In this document: one piece after another, positions 20,413 to 32,543 of the stretch | Layout: every line of letters begins with the position of its first letter | Position numbering within the stretch: the first letter of the stretch is position 1 | Assembly (NCBI RefSeq): GCF_963675165.1 | Contig: NC_087389.1 | Span: forward strand, 6,000,621-6,064,620 | Direction: 5' to 3' | Length of the DNA: 64,000 bases | Source of the DNA: Halichondria panicea | Taxonomy: Eukaryota; Porifera; Demospongiae; Suberitida; Halichondriidae | The notes under the pieces: generated by a model | Database searches by the model: none | The model's input: the letters and a program-made list of their open reading frames with translations, nothing else | What the model was told of the DNA's origin: nothing | Program-made: the position numbers and the translations under genes

Positions 20413-23400
20413 CTGCATGAAGAAATAAAGACATCACTAAAACGACAATTTACAATTTTCGTGATAGTCTTATTCAGCACTAAAAATGACACACAGGTGA
20501 ATAAAAAAAATGCACACTGAAAATAGTAACCTACAATTTTCTTGACAGCTTATATCATTCACTAAAAATGGCGAATAAAAAAAATGCACAAACAGTTACC
20601 TGTGATACTGTCAGCCAAATTGATGAGCTTCACTGTGGGCTTTTTGAGACCATCTGACAGGAGACTCCATGTTACATGTTGTGTACTCAGGAGCTTGGCC
20701 AACATTTCACGCAAGCACGATACATTATTTCCACGATGCTCGCTATTGATGTTGGTGAGAACAGGATGAGTTAGACCTAGAGCCAATCCCAGATTGAACC
20801 AGTAAGGGCTGGCACTTTCATGTAGTTTCTCGTAAACATGTTGTAGATCGTTGATTGTCAAAGCCTGTACAAAAACAACAATCAACAGGGTTTCATTTGG
20901 TGGGGATTGCCCCCTTGGAAATACCTTCTAGAGGAAACTCAATGGGAATACAATTGAGGGGTTCTGGTGAACAATATTCTTAACAGGGCAGATATAGTAA
21001 TGAATTTCTGGGGTCACGAACCCTCCAGATATATACATGTCATCAACACCCTAATATCATGCACGTGCACCATTTGCTCCCCTTACCAAAATGTCAGGAG
21101 GATAAGTAGATACAAGATTTAGAGTACTGCCTACCTTGTGTACGTTCAGCAGGTGAGGAAATTTCTCCGCGATTAGAACGATGTCACTCTCAGGGATTTC
21201 TTGATTGAGTTGTTGGTCTCTCACTCCAGTCTTCTTACACACATCTTCCATTACTGTAACAGAGGACAATTCACCTCAAGAAAAATATTGGGCCAAAAAG
21301 TAAAAGTATTCTTTATAAGCGACATAAAAAACTTAATTACAGCAACCATTGGAGATATTTTAGGACACAATAAACTGTTAAGTCTGAGTTGGTGCTACAA
21401 TTACATCAACTACACAGTATCAACTACACAGGCACTGAATTATACACGAGGATTAACATGATCAGGCACAGGACACATTAATGATCATAACTTGTCGACC
21501 AAACGGCACTTTCTTACTGGTATGTTGATGTGGATCACTCGTTGTATTGACCACATGTTCCATTGCAGGAGACAAGTTGTCTGAGGAGGGAAATTTTATA
21601 ATAAGAAAGTGAGTACAAAACAAAGCTTACCAGAAGTAATGCACTGATCATGATCATGTACTTCCGTCTTCAAGCACACATCTTCCATTACAGAATTACC
21701 TGAGGAAAAGCAGACACAGCTCATGTAGTACGTCTGTCAATTAACATGCTCACTCAAACAAGGCTGTTGATCACTCATTCCAGATCCAGTGCTACTAACA
21801 ACATTGGCCAGAGTCCCACATTGATTGACTGAAAACAACAAGAATTACTATAAATTGACATCATGCGCATTAAACCCTGAACCCTCATACATATACAGGT
21901 ATATTATACACGTACGGTGTATGTGCTTACTAGAGTATTGCTGCTGATCACTCTTTCTCTCAGTCTTCCTACCAGTACCTCCCGTAGCAGACGATGGTTT
22001 TCCTAATAGAAGAATTTGAGGAGAAACTATATAATTGGTAAAATAATACTTATCCACCGGAAACTTCCTTACTGGTATATTGATCACTCATTCTACACAC
22101 AGTTTCCATTACAGGGGACGATGGACCTGAGGGGGATAATACAATGATACGAAAATACTTTGTTATACTAATATAGTACACAAATATAAAAGCTGCAAAT
22201 ATTTACGTATAGTGCTACATAACTACCGGAGTATTGCAGCTGATGTCTCTTTCTTTCAGTGTTCACCTCTGAGGAGGCTTCACCTATAACAAAGGAAACA
22301 TGATAGTTAGGTAATTAACATATTCAGTATTAAGTAACCTAATAAGTGATAGTAAAGCAATGTATGTCATGTACTTACCAGATTGTTGCTGCTCATCACT
22401 CAATGTCATCTTTGTAGACATGTCTCCCGTAACAGAGGATAACGCACCTAATTGAGGGGGAGAGATAATAAACTACATGCATAATTAGAGACAATACATG
22501 AAACTATAAATACACTGTAATGCATGTACTGCTATCACAATGCCCTACACAGAATGTATACCATAGTTGCTATTCATCTACCCCCTCCCCGGAAGTTACA
22601 AGGAAAGGAAATATAAAGTAATAACTCACCTTCCGCAGGAATAATTGCCGTACCTAACCAAACAGTATGACTCGTCTTGAGATCCCCATCTAGATCAAAA
22701 TCTTCAGAACAGCACCACAGTTTTGTCGATAAGTGGATATCAGCAAAATGGCGTTTGCCTTGTTGTGTTGCTCCTTCGTGAGGGCAGAAGATGCTAATGA
22801 CTGGCTTGTCGTTGTTGTAGTGAAGTGCATCAGAAGCAGCATCTACACCTTCAAGGACACTGGCTCTAACTAGAGGACACACGGTCAGAAGCACATGTGG
22901 TCGGGCTTTGACATGGACCTCCATATAAGAGAAGGAATCAATCAGTGTAACGCTACCAGGAGAATCGGGTAACCGAAACTTGACACAGTTCCTAGCTAAA
23001 AGAACCGGCTTTCCAGAAGGAAGACACACTATCCACCCACACTTCTTCATGAGGAACACCACTAGACAACAGAAGACCCCACATCGAATACAGCCACTGA
23101 CAAATCGGATGAGAAGAGGATCAGCTGAGGAAGTGAATACACGATGGTCCTCTAGCTCAGAGGGTGGAACAGATCTGAGGAGACTGGGCATGAGAAACTC
23201 CACTTGAGAGAAAGAGCAATCAACTCGACCAAGTAGTGGGATGGTGAGAGGGGCTATTATCAGAAGCTCCATCATGATTGCTATCATATCAGCAGGTGTG
23301 AAAAGGCCGTCTTCGTAATGCTTCTGGAACTCTTCCGATTCGAGCATATCAATAGTAAAAATACCTTGATCTCTGAACTTGAGCTATTTTGCAGCCTTGG

Positions 23401-26400
23401 CAGAAGGACGTTTTCTTTGATCCCTCAGGGAGACAGCATGTTGTGTTAACTCACTAACTTTGTCTAGTGGGACTTGAGGATCCACAAACACAGTGTGGGG
23501 CAGGATGTGTGGGTAGTAGTGGACAATGCACATGTCATTGAAGTAGTCGAGAGCAGCATCCAATGCAGATGGATGGAATCCAAGCTGTTGAGCCAAAGCG
23601 ATACACTCACTCTTACTAAGGATACCTCTTTTCATGATCTTGCAAAGCTTTTGTAGAGCTAACTCGAGGATGAACCACCACAGGGGAACTTTGAGGTCGA
23701 ATGTAGGCGAATTTTCCACAGCTTTCCGAATTTTTTTGGCAACCTCTTGTGCATTTTCATCACGACTGCAAGCATTGACGGTGAATATCACCTGTTTCAA
23801 TGGCAGATTGCTGTAGATGACTTCTTCTTTCAGTTCAGGAGGCAAAGCATCAAGCAGGGCTTGGTTTTTCTTGTCGATAACTTTTTGATCTTTGATTTTA
23901 TCGGAGAAAGTGCCCACAAAGATGGGGCGTGGCGTTTTCCCATCCCTCTTGCAGGAGAGAAAGGATCGCAGTAAACTCATATTGGTTTCCAGATAGGAAA
24001 GGTGAGATGGAGATGAGGGACCGACTGGCTTTCCATCCTTGTACAAGTCGTCGTGGGGATAATCTGCAAAATCATCAGTGAGCCTGGAAACAAACAGCCC
24101 TGCTGAAGCATGTCGAATGAAGAGAGGGGCCACATCGTGAAACTGAGGCTGTCCTCCATTGTCGGTCACACGCATCGTTTTCGTACCAAACAGTTCTTTG
24201 CCTTCAGTTGAGGAGATTGAGGCTTCTTGTTGTGACGGTGTTGACACCATAGCTTCAACGACTAACGCGACAACATCTTCGATTGCTTGCTGCACAGGAG
24301 AAACACTCTCTTGAGAAGGTGGGATTGAAGTAGCTTCGGTTGCTGCACTGGTACTGGCTTCAGTGGACAATTCCTTGAGCCTGGTCTGAAGGTCACTAGG
24401 TAGCTTGTCACGAGAGCTCTGGGGTAGATGCTGAATGGCCTTTGCCAACATGTTGACCAAATCCTCTTCACTTACTTCCTCCCATTTGTTGTCAGAACCC
24501 TGGAAACGACCCTGAAAAAGGAGATTGGTGACTGGTCGAACGTGGGCTATTCTATCTCGACAAGGAGTACTGTTTCGTACTTCTGAAGGTGGATTGCCAA
24601 GCAAGAGATTCTTTGTGGCTGATTTACCGCTACCAGCTGCACCCATGAGTAGGAGGTTGATGTTGCGAAGAATAACGTATCCATCCTTCATGGCCTCATC
24701 AAAGAGATGCTGCGCAGACTCTGTGATTAAAATTGCACAACTAGCTATAATTATATTGAATATTTACGCCAGACAAAAAATTTGATTACTTTTTTAGAAC
24801 CGATGCAGGTAGGAAAAATATGCGCTCATGCATGGGGTCAATAGCAGATGCTTATATTCGAGAATGCGCCTATAATGCAGTCATATTCTAGCCCCACCCA
24901 GTAACCGGATGTCTCTGTGACGAGTGATGTTTCGAGGCAAGCTAACTCGATCTATATCATAATTATGTTACAGTTCATTTTACAGTTCATTTTAAATTCA
25001 TAATTATTATAATTTATTATAAAAATATTCATAAATATTGAGCAAGAACTTGGAACAAAAAGACGTCTCACATTCTCTCAGCATGATCAGACAAGATAAC
25101 GGCATGCCCAGAGAGTCCTTCCAGATGGATATCATCAACTATAATTATAGCTACCATGCACTGTACAAGCTAGCTCATAGGAATCAATTCAAAATGTTCA
25201 CCAAATAATATATTATCTTTCGCATGCCATGTAAACGTAGCGGGTAATTTTTGTGGGGTAAAAATTCGTTCCACTCGAACACGGTGATGTTCGTGAGTCA
25301 AAATGTTCATTGCCTGCACTGCATTGCATGCGTTCCAGTAAACCACGCCTAGGTCAGCTTGCCCATAAAAATAATTTACCCCACCAAAATTATCCGCTAT
25401 ACGGTAGTCTGTCAATTGGCTTGGCATAATCAACCCTACAGGTTAGGTAGTCCATTGGTTTGGATATAGCCTAAACAAAACAAGTTATTAGTTTTTCAGA
25501 TTTTGATGTTAAAGTCTCCCACACGCCTCAGGGTTAATTGTATTGACATTCTGCGCAACCAAGACAGTGTGAAAACACAATACAATAACAGTACTTGTGA
25601 TCACACATACATGTTGTATTGTAAACAAAATTACATCAAATCATACGTAACTTGGTGCATGTACAATAGAGTACATTGAGTGTGGAAGGCAACTATAGGT
25701 AGCTCTAGTTATACAATAGAAAAGCATTTAATGGAAGGACCGGCATCGATCTGCTACAAACAATGGATACAGCAGCTATACGTACATAAACCTTTAAAGC
25801 TTGCTAAGTGAGTGACCCACCAATGACAGGGAATGTGGCTGATCATTACAGGAATGTGCTATGAATGAATTAACATGATGATGTCACTAAGTACACAGTA
25901 CAACGTTACCAACCCAATCACTCAATCACAGTGACTGTACATGTATGTGCGCATTATATTGATGCAATGTCTGATAAACAGTATCCATAATTAATTATAA
26001 CACATGTACCACAGTGTGTGGAATATAGTCAAAGGAACAATGCTCTAGCTTGATCAAACCAGGACCACATGGAAGGGAGTAAGCAACTAATACACACCAT
26101 ATAAATACATGTCAGGTATGTCAAACACACTTGTAGTAATGTAATTTGTGTGTGTTGACCAAGGCTAGGCGGGCTAATCATAGATTAAGTCTACGCATGT
26201 GCTTGTGCAATTAATCCATGATTTGAGTGGTTGCATACAAACCTTATTAAGGTAATGAAAGAGGTGAAGCCAACAGTTTAATAAGAGCGGGATTACCAAC
26301 ATTGAAACATTGAGACAGCTCGCAACAGCTGTACGTACACACTACATGTATACAGTAGAGGACAAATTAAAGTTTATGATGCGTTTGTTAACCCGAGGCA

Positions 26401-29400
26401 CTCCACGGGCTATAGTAGTCAATCTGTGTGTCTGTGGATATGAGTCTATACTCACCCGGATGTGATAGCACTGTATTGGTACCATGGATAGCCTCAACAC
26501 AACAAGGTTTTATTAAAGGTTAAAGCTTTGTTGTCGAGCAAAAGCTAAAAAGCATGAACTGCACTGCAAGTTGGCCTAGATGTACACGTGACTTTGACTC
26601 GAGGCTGTAAACGTATAGACCTCAAACTAACGCCGAGGGTTTGCACTTCAGTTTGATTCTGTTGCACAAACAAAATAATTGTTTTTGTGCATGTGCGCTC
26701 AAGCTTGCAATATATAGGTACTGAGAGCAAAAACATTTTAACTTTCCTCGTAAATAATTGGAAAATGCAGAGCGGGATTACAAACATTGTACAATGGATT
26801 TTGTACGTACAGTCTACTAATAACTATAGTCACGGTAGAGGACAAATTAACATTTCTGTTCTGTTTGCATATAATTATAGTCTCTGCATTTGTGCTGATT
26901 CTGTTGCACAAGCCAGTGGGAAATGCAGTAGGAGGTACTGAGAGCGAGCGGAAAACATTTGAACGCCCAAGCACAGGAAGCCACACCCACTTTCCTGCGC
27001 ATGACAGGTGTGGTCACTAAACGTACAAAAGCTCAATCTGAATACCTAGTGCTGCTCACTGCTTATGAATAGCTCCACTTTAGCTTATACTATAAGGCCT
27101 AGAGGGGTGCTGATCTCATAGCTGGATAAGCAAAACAATTGTTTTTGTGCATGTGCAATCAAGCTTGCAATATCAAACCACTAATCATATTCATAGTAAT
27201 TAAGGCTGATAATGTAAACACAGTAATCACTAAACCATGCACAGGTGGTACAGTCAAATTCCTCAGTCACCAAATATTCCAGTTATATGGTACTATATGC
27301 GAACGTAACAGAAACTTTAATTTGGCAAGTTGCTACAGGTACGAGTGATTGCAACTATGAGCATCAACACTCACTGTACTATAAAGTTCCTTGCTCCCCT
27401 CACCTTCCTTTCTCAGTCTCTCCACTGCTTCTCCTCGTATCTCAGCAATCCCCTTCTCACTGTTATGTATCCTCCTCTCACACCATTGTATCTCTGAGAC
27501 ACACTTTTTGATCTTCCCCTCCACCTCCTCCAGCTCTCCCTGCAGTAGTCTCCGGTCCTGGTCAGTGATGTCACCAGACAGTCTCTGTTGGAGGGCAGCT
27601 CTTCTCTGGGGGAGTAAAGAATATATATACGACTGAATGAACATTCCACCAAATAGAACATGCAGCTGATACAAATCACTACTGCACGTTATAAGGTTAA
27701 CAAATTGCGTACAATCCACATAACAAAATATAAAGGTCAGCAACCACCAACCAGTAAAAGTGGACTTATAAAACATACACAAAGGTAGACAAAAAGCAAC
27801 CATTCATTATACAATGAACAGTACATGTACACACATTGTCGTTCTGCTAGACTACGTGTACCACTCTTACCACGAGAGTAGTAAGTGCAACTGTCAACAC
27901 TCACCGTCTCGTGACTCTTCAGTTCACTCTCACACCTAGCCTTCGTCTGGACAAGGTGAACAAGACAAGAGTGGGTTAGACTGTGTGTTTGTGGTCACAC
28001 ATTATGAGTTGTCTATAGGTGTAGCTACGAGGGTCAGGTAAGGATATGAGACTATTACAAACTGAATGCACATGAGGTGTACGGTATGTTTGCTAACATT
28101 GTTTGACTCACTTCCTATTGTTCGAGATATTCAGTAACCATGGAAATGTAGGGAGAGAAAAGAATATAATCACAAACCTGTACACTATGATGTCAATAAT
28201 TTATATTACACGGCATGTTCTCATACGTACAACTCAAACATTACTGACACAAGTACAGTCACAAGTCAGTGCAGTGTCCCGCTCACCTTCTGTTTAGTCC
28301 AATGAGACACCAGCGTAAGACACACATGGAAACAGAGAGAGGGGGATGATGGTAGGAGCAGTAAGTGCATTCATACATGTCTGTATACTGTAACTTACAT
28401 CCTGTTGTTCCAGTAATCATTAGCAGTAGTCACATTAACAAGCAGTAGGACACGGACATGTAGAGAAATGAACATGTTCAAATACAGGAATGCATTCACA
28501 CATGTATACATCAATTATTGCAAGTACACGTCTGTACAGCATGAAACTATCAAGAGCAGTACCAATCCTAAATAAACCCACACAATTTCTGCCTTCATGC
28601 AGTAGTACATGTACACAAGTCAGTCTAGTTTGCCATTAAATATATAATGCTCAGCTAGCGCACACTGACAATAATAAACTCACGTTCTGTTGTTGAGTAA
28701 CAGTCCACAGAGGGTACATGTGAGGAGAGAGGGATATGAACACACTGGTAGTAACTCAGTAGTCACTGGCTAGTACAGACACAGGTACTTAGTACTAGCA
28801 ATGGCAGATAATGGAAGGGTCAGTGGGTGGGTCAGTGGAAGGGACGGTAAACGGTACAACAAGCATCTTACATTTACAACTTTGATACATATGATTTTGT
28901 TTGTCGTACAATACAACACAAGCACTCCATGAGACACACACACAATCACAACATACCTCAATATTACTCTGAGACACATCAAATGGTACATGTGAGGGAG
29001 AGATTTAATCTTAACACACATACAAGACATCAGATCAGTTGAACGCTGGTGTGTATGGGACTGACTACACATAGCAACAAGTGGAATACATCTAGACCTA
29101 AGAAGCTCACCTCCTACAGTAGTCCAAATCAGTGTGAGGTCCAACATAGGAATGAGTGTGTGCATGGGAAGAGATAAACACGATAATGTACCAACTTGAG
29201 ATGCATATTCTATGAACCAACAAAAGTATTAAAAGTACAACCTAATAAGTTTTGTGGGCCTCGGCTAATACCAAGTTGGCAATATGCAAATTAAGAGATA
29301 AAGACATTTTACGATTTCCTACAATTAGTGTAGGAGTTCCTATAGTAACCATTAAAATAAGTGTACACGTGCAAACACAACTAACCCACTGTTGATCCAG

Positions 29401-31772
29401 AGAGGGAGAGTCCACAGGGCAAACACGTGGGAAGATAGTGAATGAATGATTACGAGGTTGAATGTGATCATACTAAATATTTCCCTATATAACACTACGG
29501 CACTGCACACACACAAGAGTAATAATGGGGAAGTAGAAACATCACAGAATATGCAACAGACACTAAATACTCTGACAACACACACCAACTTACATACTGT
29601 TGTTTCAGAGGGTCAGTCAAAGGTGAGGTGGATATGCATGAAATGGAAGGAAGAGAACATTAGTGCAGTGATACAGTACACTAGTGATGCATGACACAGG
29701 GGAGGGGAAACAATTGTGGACAGCCAAACATGCAGACTGAAACACTTGATTAACCATGCATACTTTCAGGTACTACTATACGAGTAGATCTACTGGTCTC
29801 AATTAAGGAATAGTATCACATTCAGTTATCCGTATGTGCTCTTCTTTACACTGTCTACCTCCTAACAACAAGTGCTCAGAGCACAAGCATGTCAGCTTGG
29901 TGGAATGTGATTGCACACAACGTACCTCAATGTCTTCCTGTTGTCCATCCAGAGAGAGTGGTACATGTGGAGAGAACAACAACATGAGATAAAACACCTC
30001 ACACTGACAGGGTAGAGTGTAGGCACTATACTGTGATGAATGAATGATGCCAAGTGTGTTTATGGGTGGTCAACAAGTACATCTAGGCACTAGGAGAATG
30101 CACTGATCATCTATCACTGTTGGGTGCATATCCATTACTTTTCAGGGAAAATGTTATGGAGTAATCACAATGACTTAATTGCCTTTTCATGGGCAAATCA
30201 TTGATAACACCTATTAAAATTAAGAATTTCAAGGATAGTACATACCATGAAATGTGAAATATCCATTAAAATTCATATGCATTTCACAGCGCGATAGACC
30301 AGCTGAAAATGTTGCACACCCATGAAAAGCAGATGGAAAATCAAACTACGGCATCATTGCTTTTCATGGGAAATTCATGGATACATCTATTAAATTTTAG
30401 AATTTCAAAGATTGAGCATTGTGAAATATCCATTAAAATTTAATAATAGTTATAAAGTGAATCAAAATTTACATACTCATCAAATGAAACTTAAAACGTA
30501 CATGCTATGGCCACGAGCATTTGTATGCCATAATAATTATAACATAACATAATATCTTCCTGTCTCTTTTTCCTCTCCCAGTGCACATGTAGAAGGGTCG
30601 TTCTTTTCGTTATCTCTCACAACCAATATTTCGAGCCCTATGTGCATATAAAAAATTTCTATTGATTTGCATTCATGAGGGATAACAGTGAATACAATAG
30701 ATTTACCTGTATAAACATAATTATTATGAGACTGCATGTGTATAATTATTGTAGAGATTCACCAACACACACAGAACACTAATAAACAGGTAGGTATTAA
30801 CTGTTGTCTACTGCTAGCCAGAACAACTGCCTGGAGAAACTCACTTATAATAAGAAGCCACTCTTGGTCCCTCCTTATTTCAGACTACTTTGACTCAAGT
30901 CTCTCTAGTAGAATCCTAGGCTGCAGCTGCAAAGTATATATAATTATAGGTATTTTACTGTTGGATGTGTACAGCTATTATACTGCCTGGAGAAACTCAC
31001 CACTTGCTATCCTGGTCATGACACCATTCTCTGTTTCATCCTCTTTGAGCCTTTGTTCCCTGGTATACGTAGTGGCGGCGTACATGGTATCCTCTGAAGT
31101 TTCCCTGCTTTAATTTTTAGACTCTCAGTTCTGGAGCTATAGCAACTAGTAACTGCGCATGCGCATAGCAACTGCTGCACTGGGCTTTATATAGAAATTC
31201 TGAAAAAAGAAAAGAAAAGCAACAAAGTCTAAGACTTTAATGAGAACTCAATGGTCTTCTCTTGCTTTATGGAGGGGTGTCTGCAAGATCCACCAGACAT
31301 GATCCAAACTTTCTTATGTTGACTTAGATCTACTTGCTCAGTGCTCACATGATATTAAATTTAGGCCATAAATTGTTACCTGCTGCAATCATTATCAGGC
31401 CAAAAATTAATATTATTTTACTGTTAGTTTCATGGATTGAATAGAGTTGTCAAAAACAGCATACCCATCAAATCACCGTGAATACAACGTGAATACGAAA
31501 ATCATGGTGAACTAATTGTATTTTCATGGGTATGCTTTGATTTCACGATGTTTTACAGTTAAAGCTGTTATCAATGAAAAGTCTATGAAACATTATATAA
31601 TGAATGTTTCATTGGTTGCTACTACAATTAATTGCTTTTTCATTTGTGATTCAAAGGATATGAGGCCAGTAGTGTATATATCATGTGAATATCATACCCT
31701 TTCCATACTAGTGAGCCCATCCTTCATCAACTGTGGGGAACTAGCAGCATTCGGTATTGTAGATTCAGCCAT
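20171..31772 (-). CDS. Copy A': coiled-coil / Roc-COR GTPase / death-domain gene with one internal TAG
   Basis: Exons in transcription order: 31698-31772 (start), 29998-30003, 29926-29937, 29594-29596, 29386-29388, 29111-29113, 28957-28968, 28684-28686, 28399-28401, 28287-28289, 28112-28114, 27905-27946, 27404-27605, 22630-24720, 22379-22447, 22227-22283, 22073-22126, 21931-22002, 21760-21828, 21631-21699, 21518-21580, 21135-21274, 20600-20864 and 20171-20412 (stop TGA). Every junction is GT-AG and every phase matches, giving about 1,186 codons. The single break is TAG at 23384-23386. Domain order: N-terminal coiled coil, Roc-like GTPase, COR-like region, Ser/Gln-rich linker, two death folds. 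Such an architecture suggests a GTP-controlled scaffold recruiting death-domain partners (inference from Roc-COR and death-domain families). Confidence 0.75.
20413..20599 (-). other. Intron with tandem ~85-bp duplication, copy A'
   Basis: The words ACAATTTACAATTTTC and CACTAAAAATG...GAATAAAAAAAATGCACA occur twice in tandem (20445-20515 and 20530-20590), a local duplication within the intron between the two death-domain exons. Confidence 0.65.
20600..20864 (-). CDS. First death-fold exon, copy A'
   Basis: Acceptor TTTGTACAG, donor GTAACT. It codes LTINDLQHVYEKLHES, then WFNLGLALGLTHPVL, NINSEH, LREMLAKLLS, and TWSLLSDGLKKPTVKLINLA. The order of amphipathic segments and the W...L.LGL...L..I pattern is that of a six-helix death domain. 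It starts in phase 0 and ends in phase 1. Confidence 0.82.
21135..21274 (-). CDS. Linker exon leading into the death domains, copy A'
   Basis: Acceptor TTTCTTGAG at 21275-21283 restores the phase left by the upstream mini-exon. The exon codes SELSSVTVMEDVCKKTGVRD, then DQQLNQEIPESDIVLIAEKF. The second half looks like the opening helix of a death domain. A diverged copy of the same exon is found at 48540-48680. Confidence 0.7.
21518..22447 (-). CDS. Tandem array of seven homologous mini-exons, copy A'
   Basis: Exons of 69, 57, 54, 72, 69, 69 and 63 nt (22379-22447, 22227-22283, 22073-22126, 21931-22002, 21760-21828, 21631-21699, 21518-21580). All are phase 1 on both sides, so any can be skipped or duplicated without frame loss. 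Each repeats a loose consensus: G-x-S-S-x-V/A near the start, a basic or acidic middle, and S-D-(Q/E)-Q-Q-x at the end (for example ERKSDQQQYS, TLSDEQQQS, GSGMSDQQP). They form a low-complexity Ser/Gln linker between COR and death domains. They probably arose by exon duplication. Confidence 0.75.
22630..24720 (-). CDS. GTPase-COR exon, copy A', with in-frame TAG
   Basis: After an ATCACAG acceptor the exon codes SAQHLFDEAMKDGYVI and the Walker A loop GAAGSGKS. Then come a variable Ser/Glu-rich insert, VTDNGGQPQFHDVAPLFIRH (G3), FVGTFSDKIKD (G4-like) and VIFTVNACSRD. A winged-helix-rich COR-like part follows: VPLWWFILELALQKL, ILSKSECIALAQQLG, ALDAALDYFNDMCIVHYY, VFVDPQ. TAG at 23384-23386 interrupts the frame after PSAKAAK, but the same frame continues with LKFRDQGIFTIDMLESEEF and LFTPADMIAIMMELLII, as COR domains do, and stays open to the donor at 22629. 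A C-to-T change in a CAG codon would explain the stop. Confidence 0.85.
24721..27403 (-). other. Long intron of copy A'
   Basis: No exon recognised. It is the paralogue of 926-3831 and retains about the same order of sequence, including the degenerate CCGTATAGCG-type repeat (about 25240-25405) and the TTAACCCGAGG repeat (26390-26550), so both predate the duplication. Confidence 0.6.
27404..27605 (-). CDS. Main coiled-coil exon, copy A'
   Basis: 202 nt between CCCCAG and GTGAGG. It starts RRAALQQRLSGDITDQD and is followed by a longer acidic helix than in copy A. A stretch SEIQWCERRIHNSEK corresponds to the YWE repeat motif of copy A. It ends in phase 1, joining the GTPase exon. Confidence 0.75.
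27905..30003 (-). CDS. Train of micro-exons, copy A'
   Basis: In order: 29998-30003 (CE), 29926-29937 (EDIE), 29594-29596 (Y), 29386-29388 (W), 29111-29113 (E), 28957-28968 (SNIE), 28684-28686 (N), 28399-28401 (D), 28287-28289 (K), 28112-28114 (E), 27905-27946 (TKARCESELKSHET). The W exon uses donor GTTAGT; the others keep GTAAGT, GTGAGT, GTGAGC, GTATGT or GTACGT. The joined string CEEDIEYWESNIEND aligns position by position with CVSDIHYWEGKIHDE in the copy A coiled-coil exon. So the single-codon exons spell a repeat of a motif that elsewhere is encoded in one exon, which is strong internal support. Confidence 0.75.
30122..31680. repeat. A'-specific intron insertion, ~1.56 kb
   Basis: Copy A is continuous at the equivalent point (about 10447-10465). 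The insert contains AT-rich words such as CATTAAAATT and TTTTCATGGG repeated in both orientations, including an imperfect hairpin at about 31455-31550 and a duplicated phrase ACTGCCTGGAGAAACTCAC (30829 and 30982). No coding sequence recognised. Boundaries are approximate. Confidence 0.55.
31698..31772 (-). CDS. First coding exon, copy A'
   Basis: Twenty-five codons beginning MAESTIPNAASSPQLM and ending LTSMER before donor GTATGA. Joining to the 6-nt exon gives SMERCEEDIE, a smooth helix start. Homologous to 10480-10551. Confidence 0.7.
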
Positions 31773-32097
31773 TATCAATCTCAAATTAGTTCTTTGTTGT
31801 TCAAGGGCTGTTTCATCAAAGAGGGGCGTAGCTTGTAGGTTAAATGAGAGATTTTCCCACAGCAGACAATTATGTAAGGGAATTTCCCAGCCAGGAATTT
31901 GCAAAACATTAAATTGTAGACCACAATAATTGTATCAAATGATCACTTGAGGACAACACAAAATGAATGAGGTATAATTATACAAAAACAAAGTGTGTAA
32001 ATTATGTTCAGTTCAAGTCCAGGAAGCAGCTGTCACAGACTCTGACCAACTTCTTTGAGGAGGGCAGCTGGGTGCTTTGTGAAGTGCAGAATATCAT

Positions 32098-32100
<3 letters not shown>

Positions 32101-32170
<70 letters not shown>

Positions 32171-32181
32171 GTGTGAGTGGG
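32101..32181. repeat. (GT)n microsatellite
   Basis: About 70 bp of GT with GGG interruptions. On the minus strand it forms (CA)n ending in CAG immediately before an open stretch (DDILHFTKHPAALLKE), which may be an exon of unknown identity. Confidence 0.85.
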
Positions 32182-32385
32182 GGGGGATCCATTAATTACT
32201 GAATGTCTGAACATACGTAACAGTACACACATGACTGTACATGTAGACACGGCTTATAATAATCATCTGTTGGAATCTACAGGTAGGCAGTGGTATCCAT
32301 TAGTATCTGTTACTGAGGTATGCACTAGAATAGCCTAGCGTATATAGACTAACAGGGAATTAGTATCTGTGAGGTATGCAACAGA

Positions 32386-32465
32386 ATAATGTTCTCCTCC
32401 ATCCTGTAGCCACTCTTACACTCATCACAGCCCTCGCTCCAGAGCAGCTCAGCTGACAAGAGACG
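32386..32465 (-). pseudogene. CRELD-like furin-repeat exon, frameshifted
   Basis: Preceded by a (CA)n-CAG acceptor. One frame gives SCQLSCSGA and another continues EGCDECKSGYRMEEN; together they match the Cys-x3-Cys-x-Gly ... Cys-x2-Cys-x2-Gly-Tyr pattern of the furin-like repeat in CRELD proteins. The two halves lie in different frames (shift near 32435), so the exon is broken. No donor is clear at the 3' side. Confidence 0.55.
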
Positions 32466-32516
<51 letters not shown>

Positions 32517-32543
32517 TGGGGGTGGGTGTGTGGGTGTGGGTGT
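32466..32543. repeat. (GT)n microsatellite
   Basis: Long GT run with GGGTGTGGGGGTG variant at its right end, directly abutting the CRELD-like exon on the minus strand. Confidence 0.9.
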
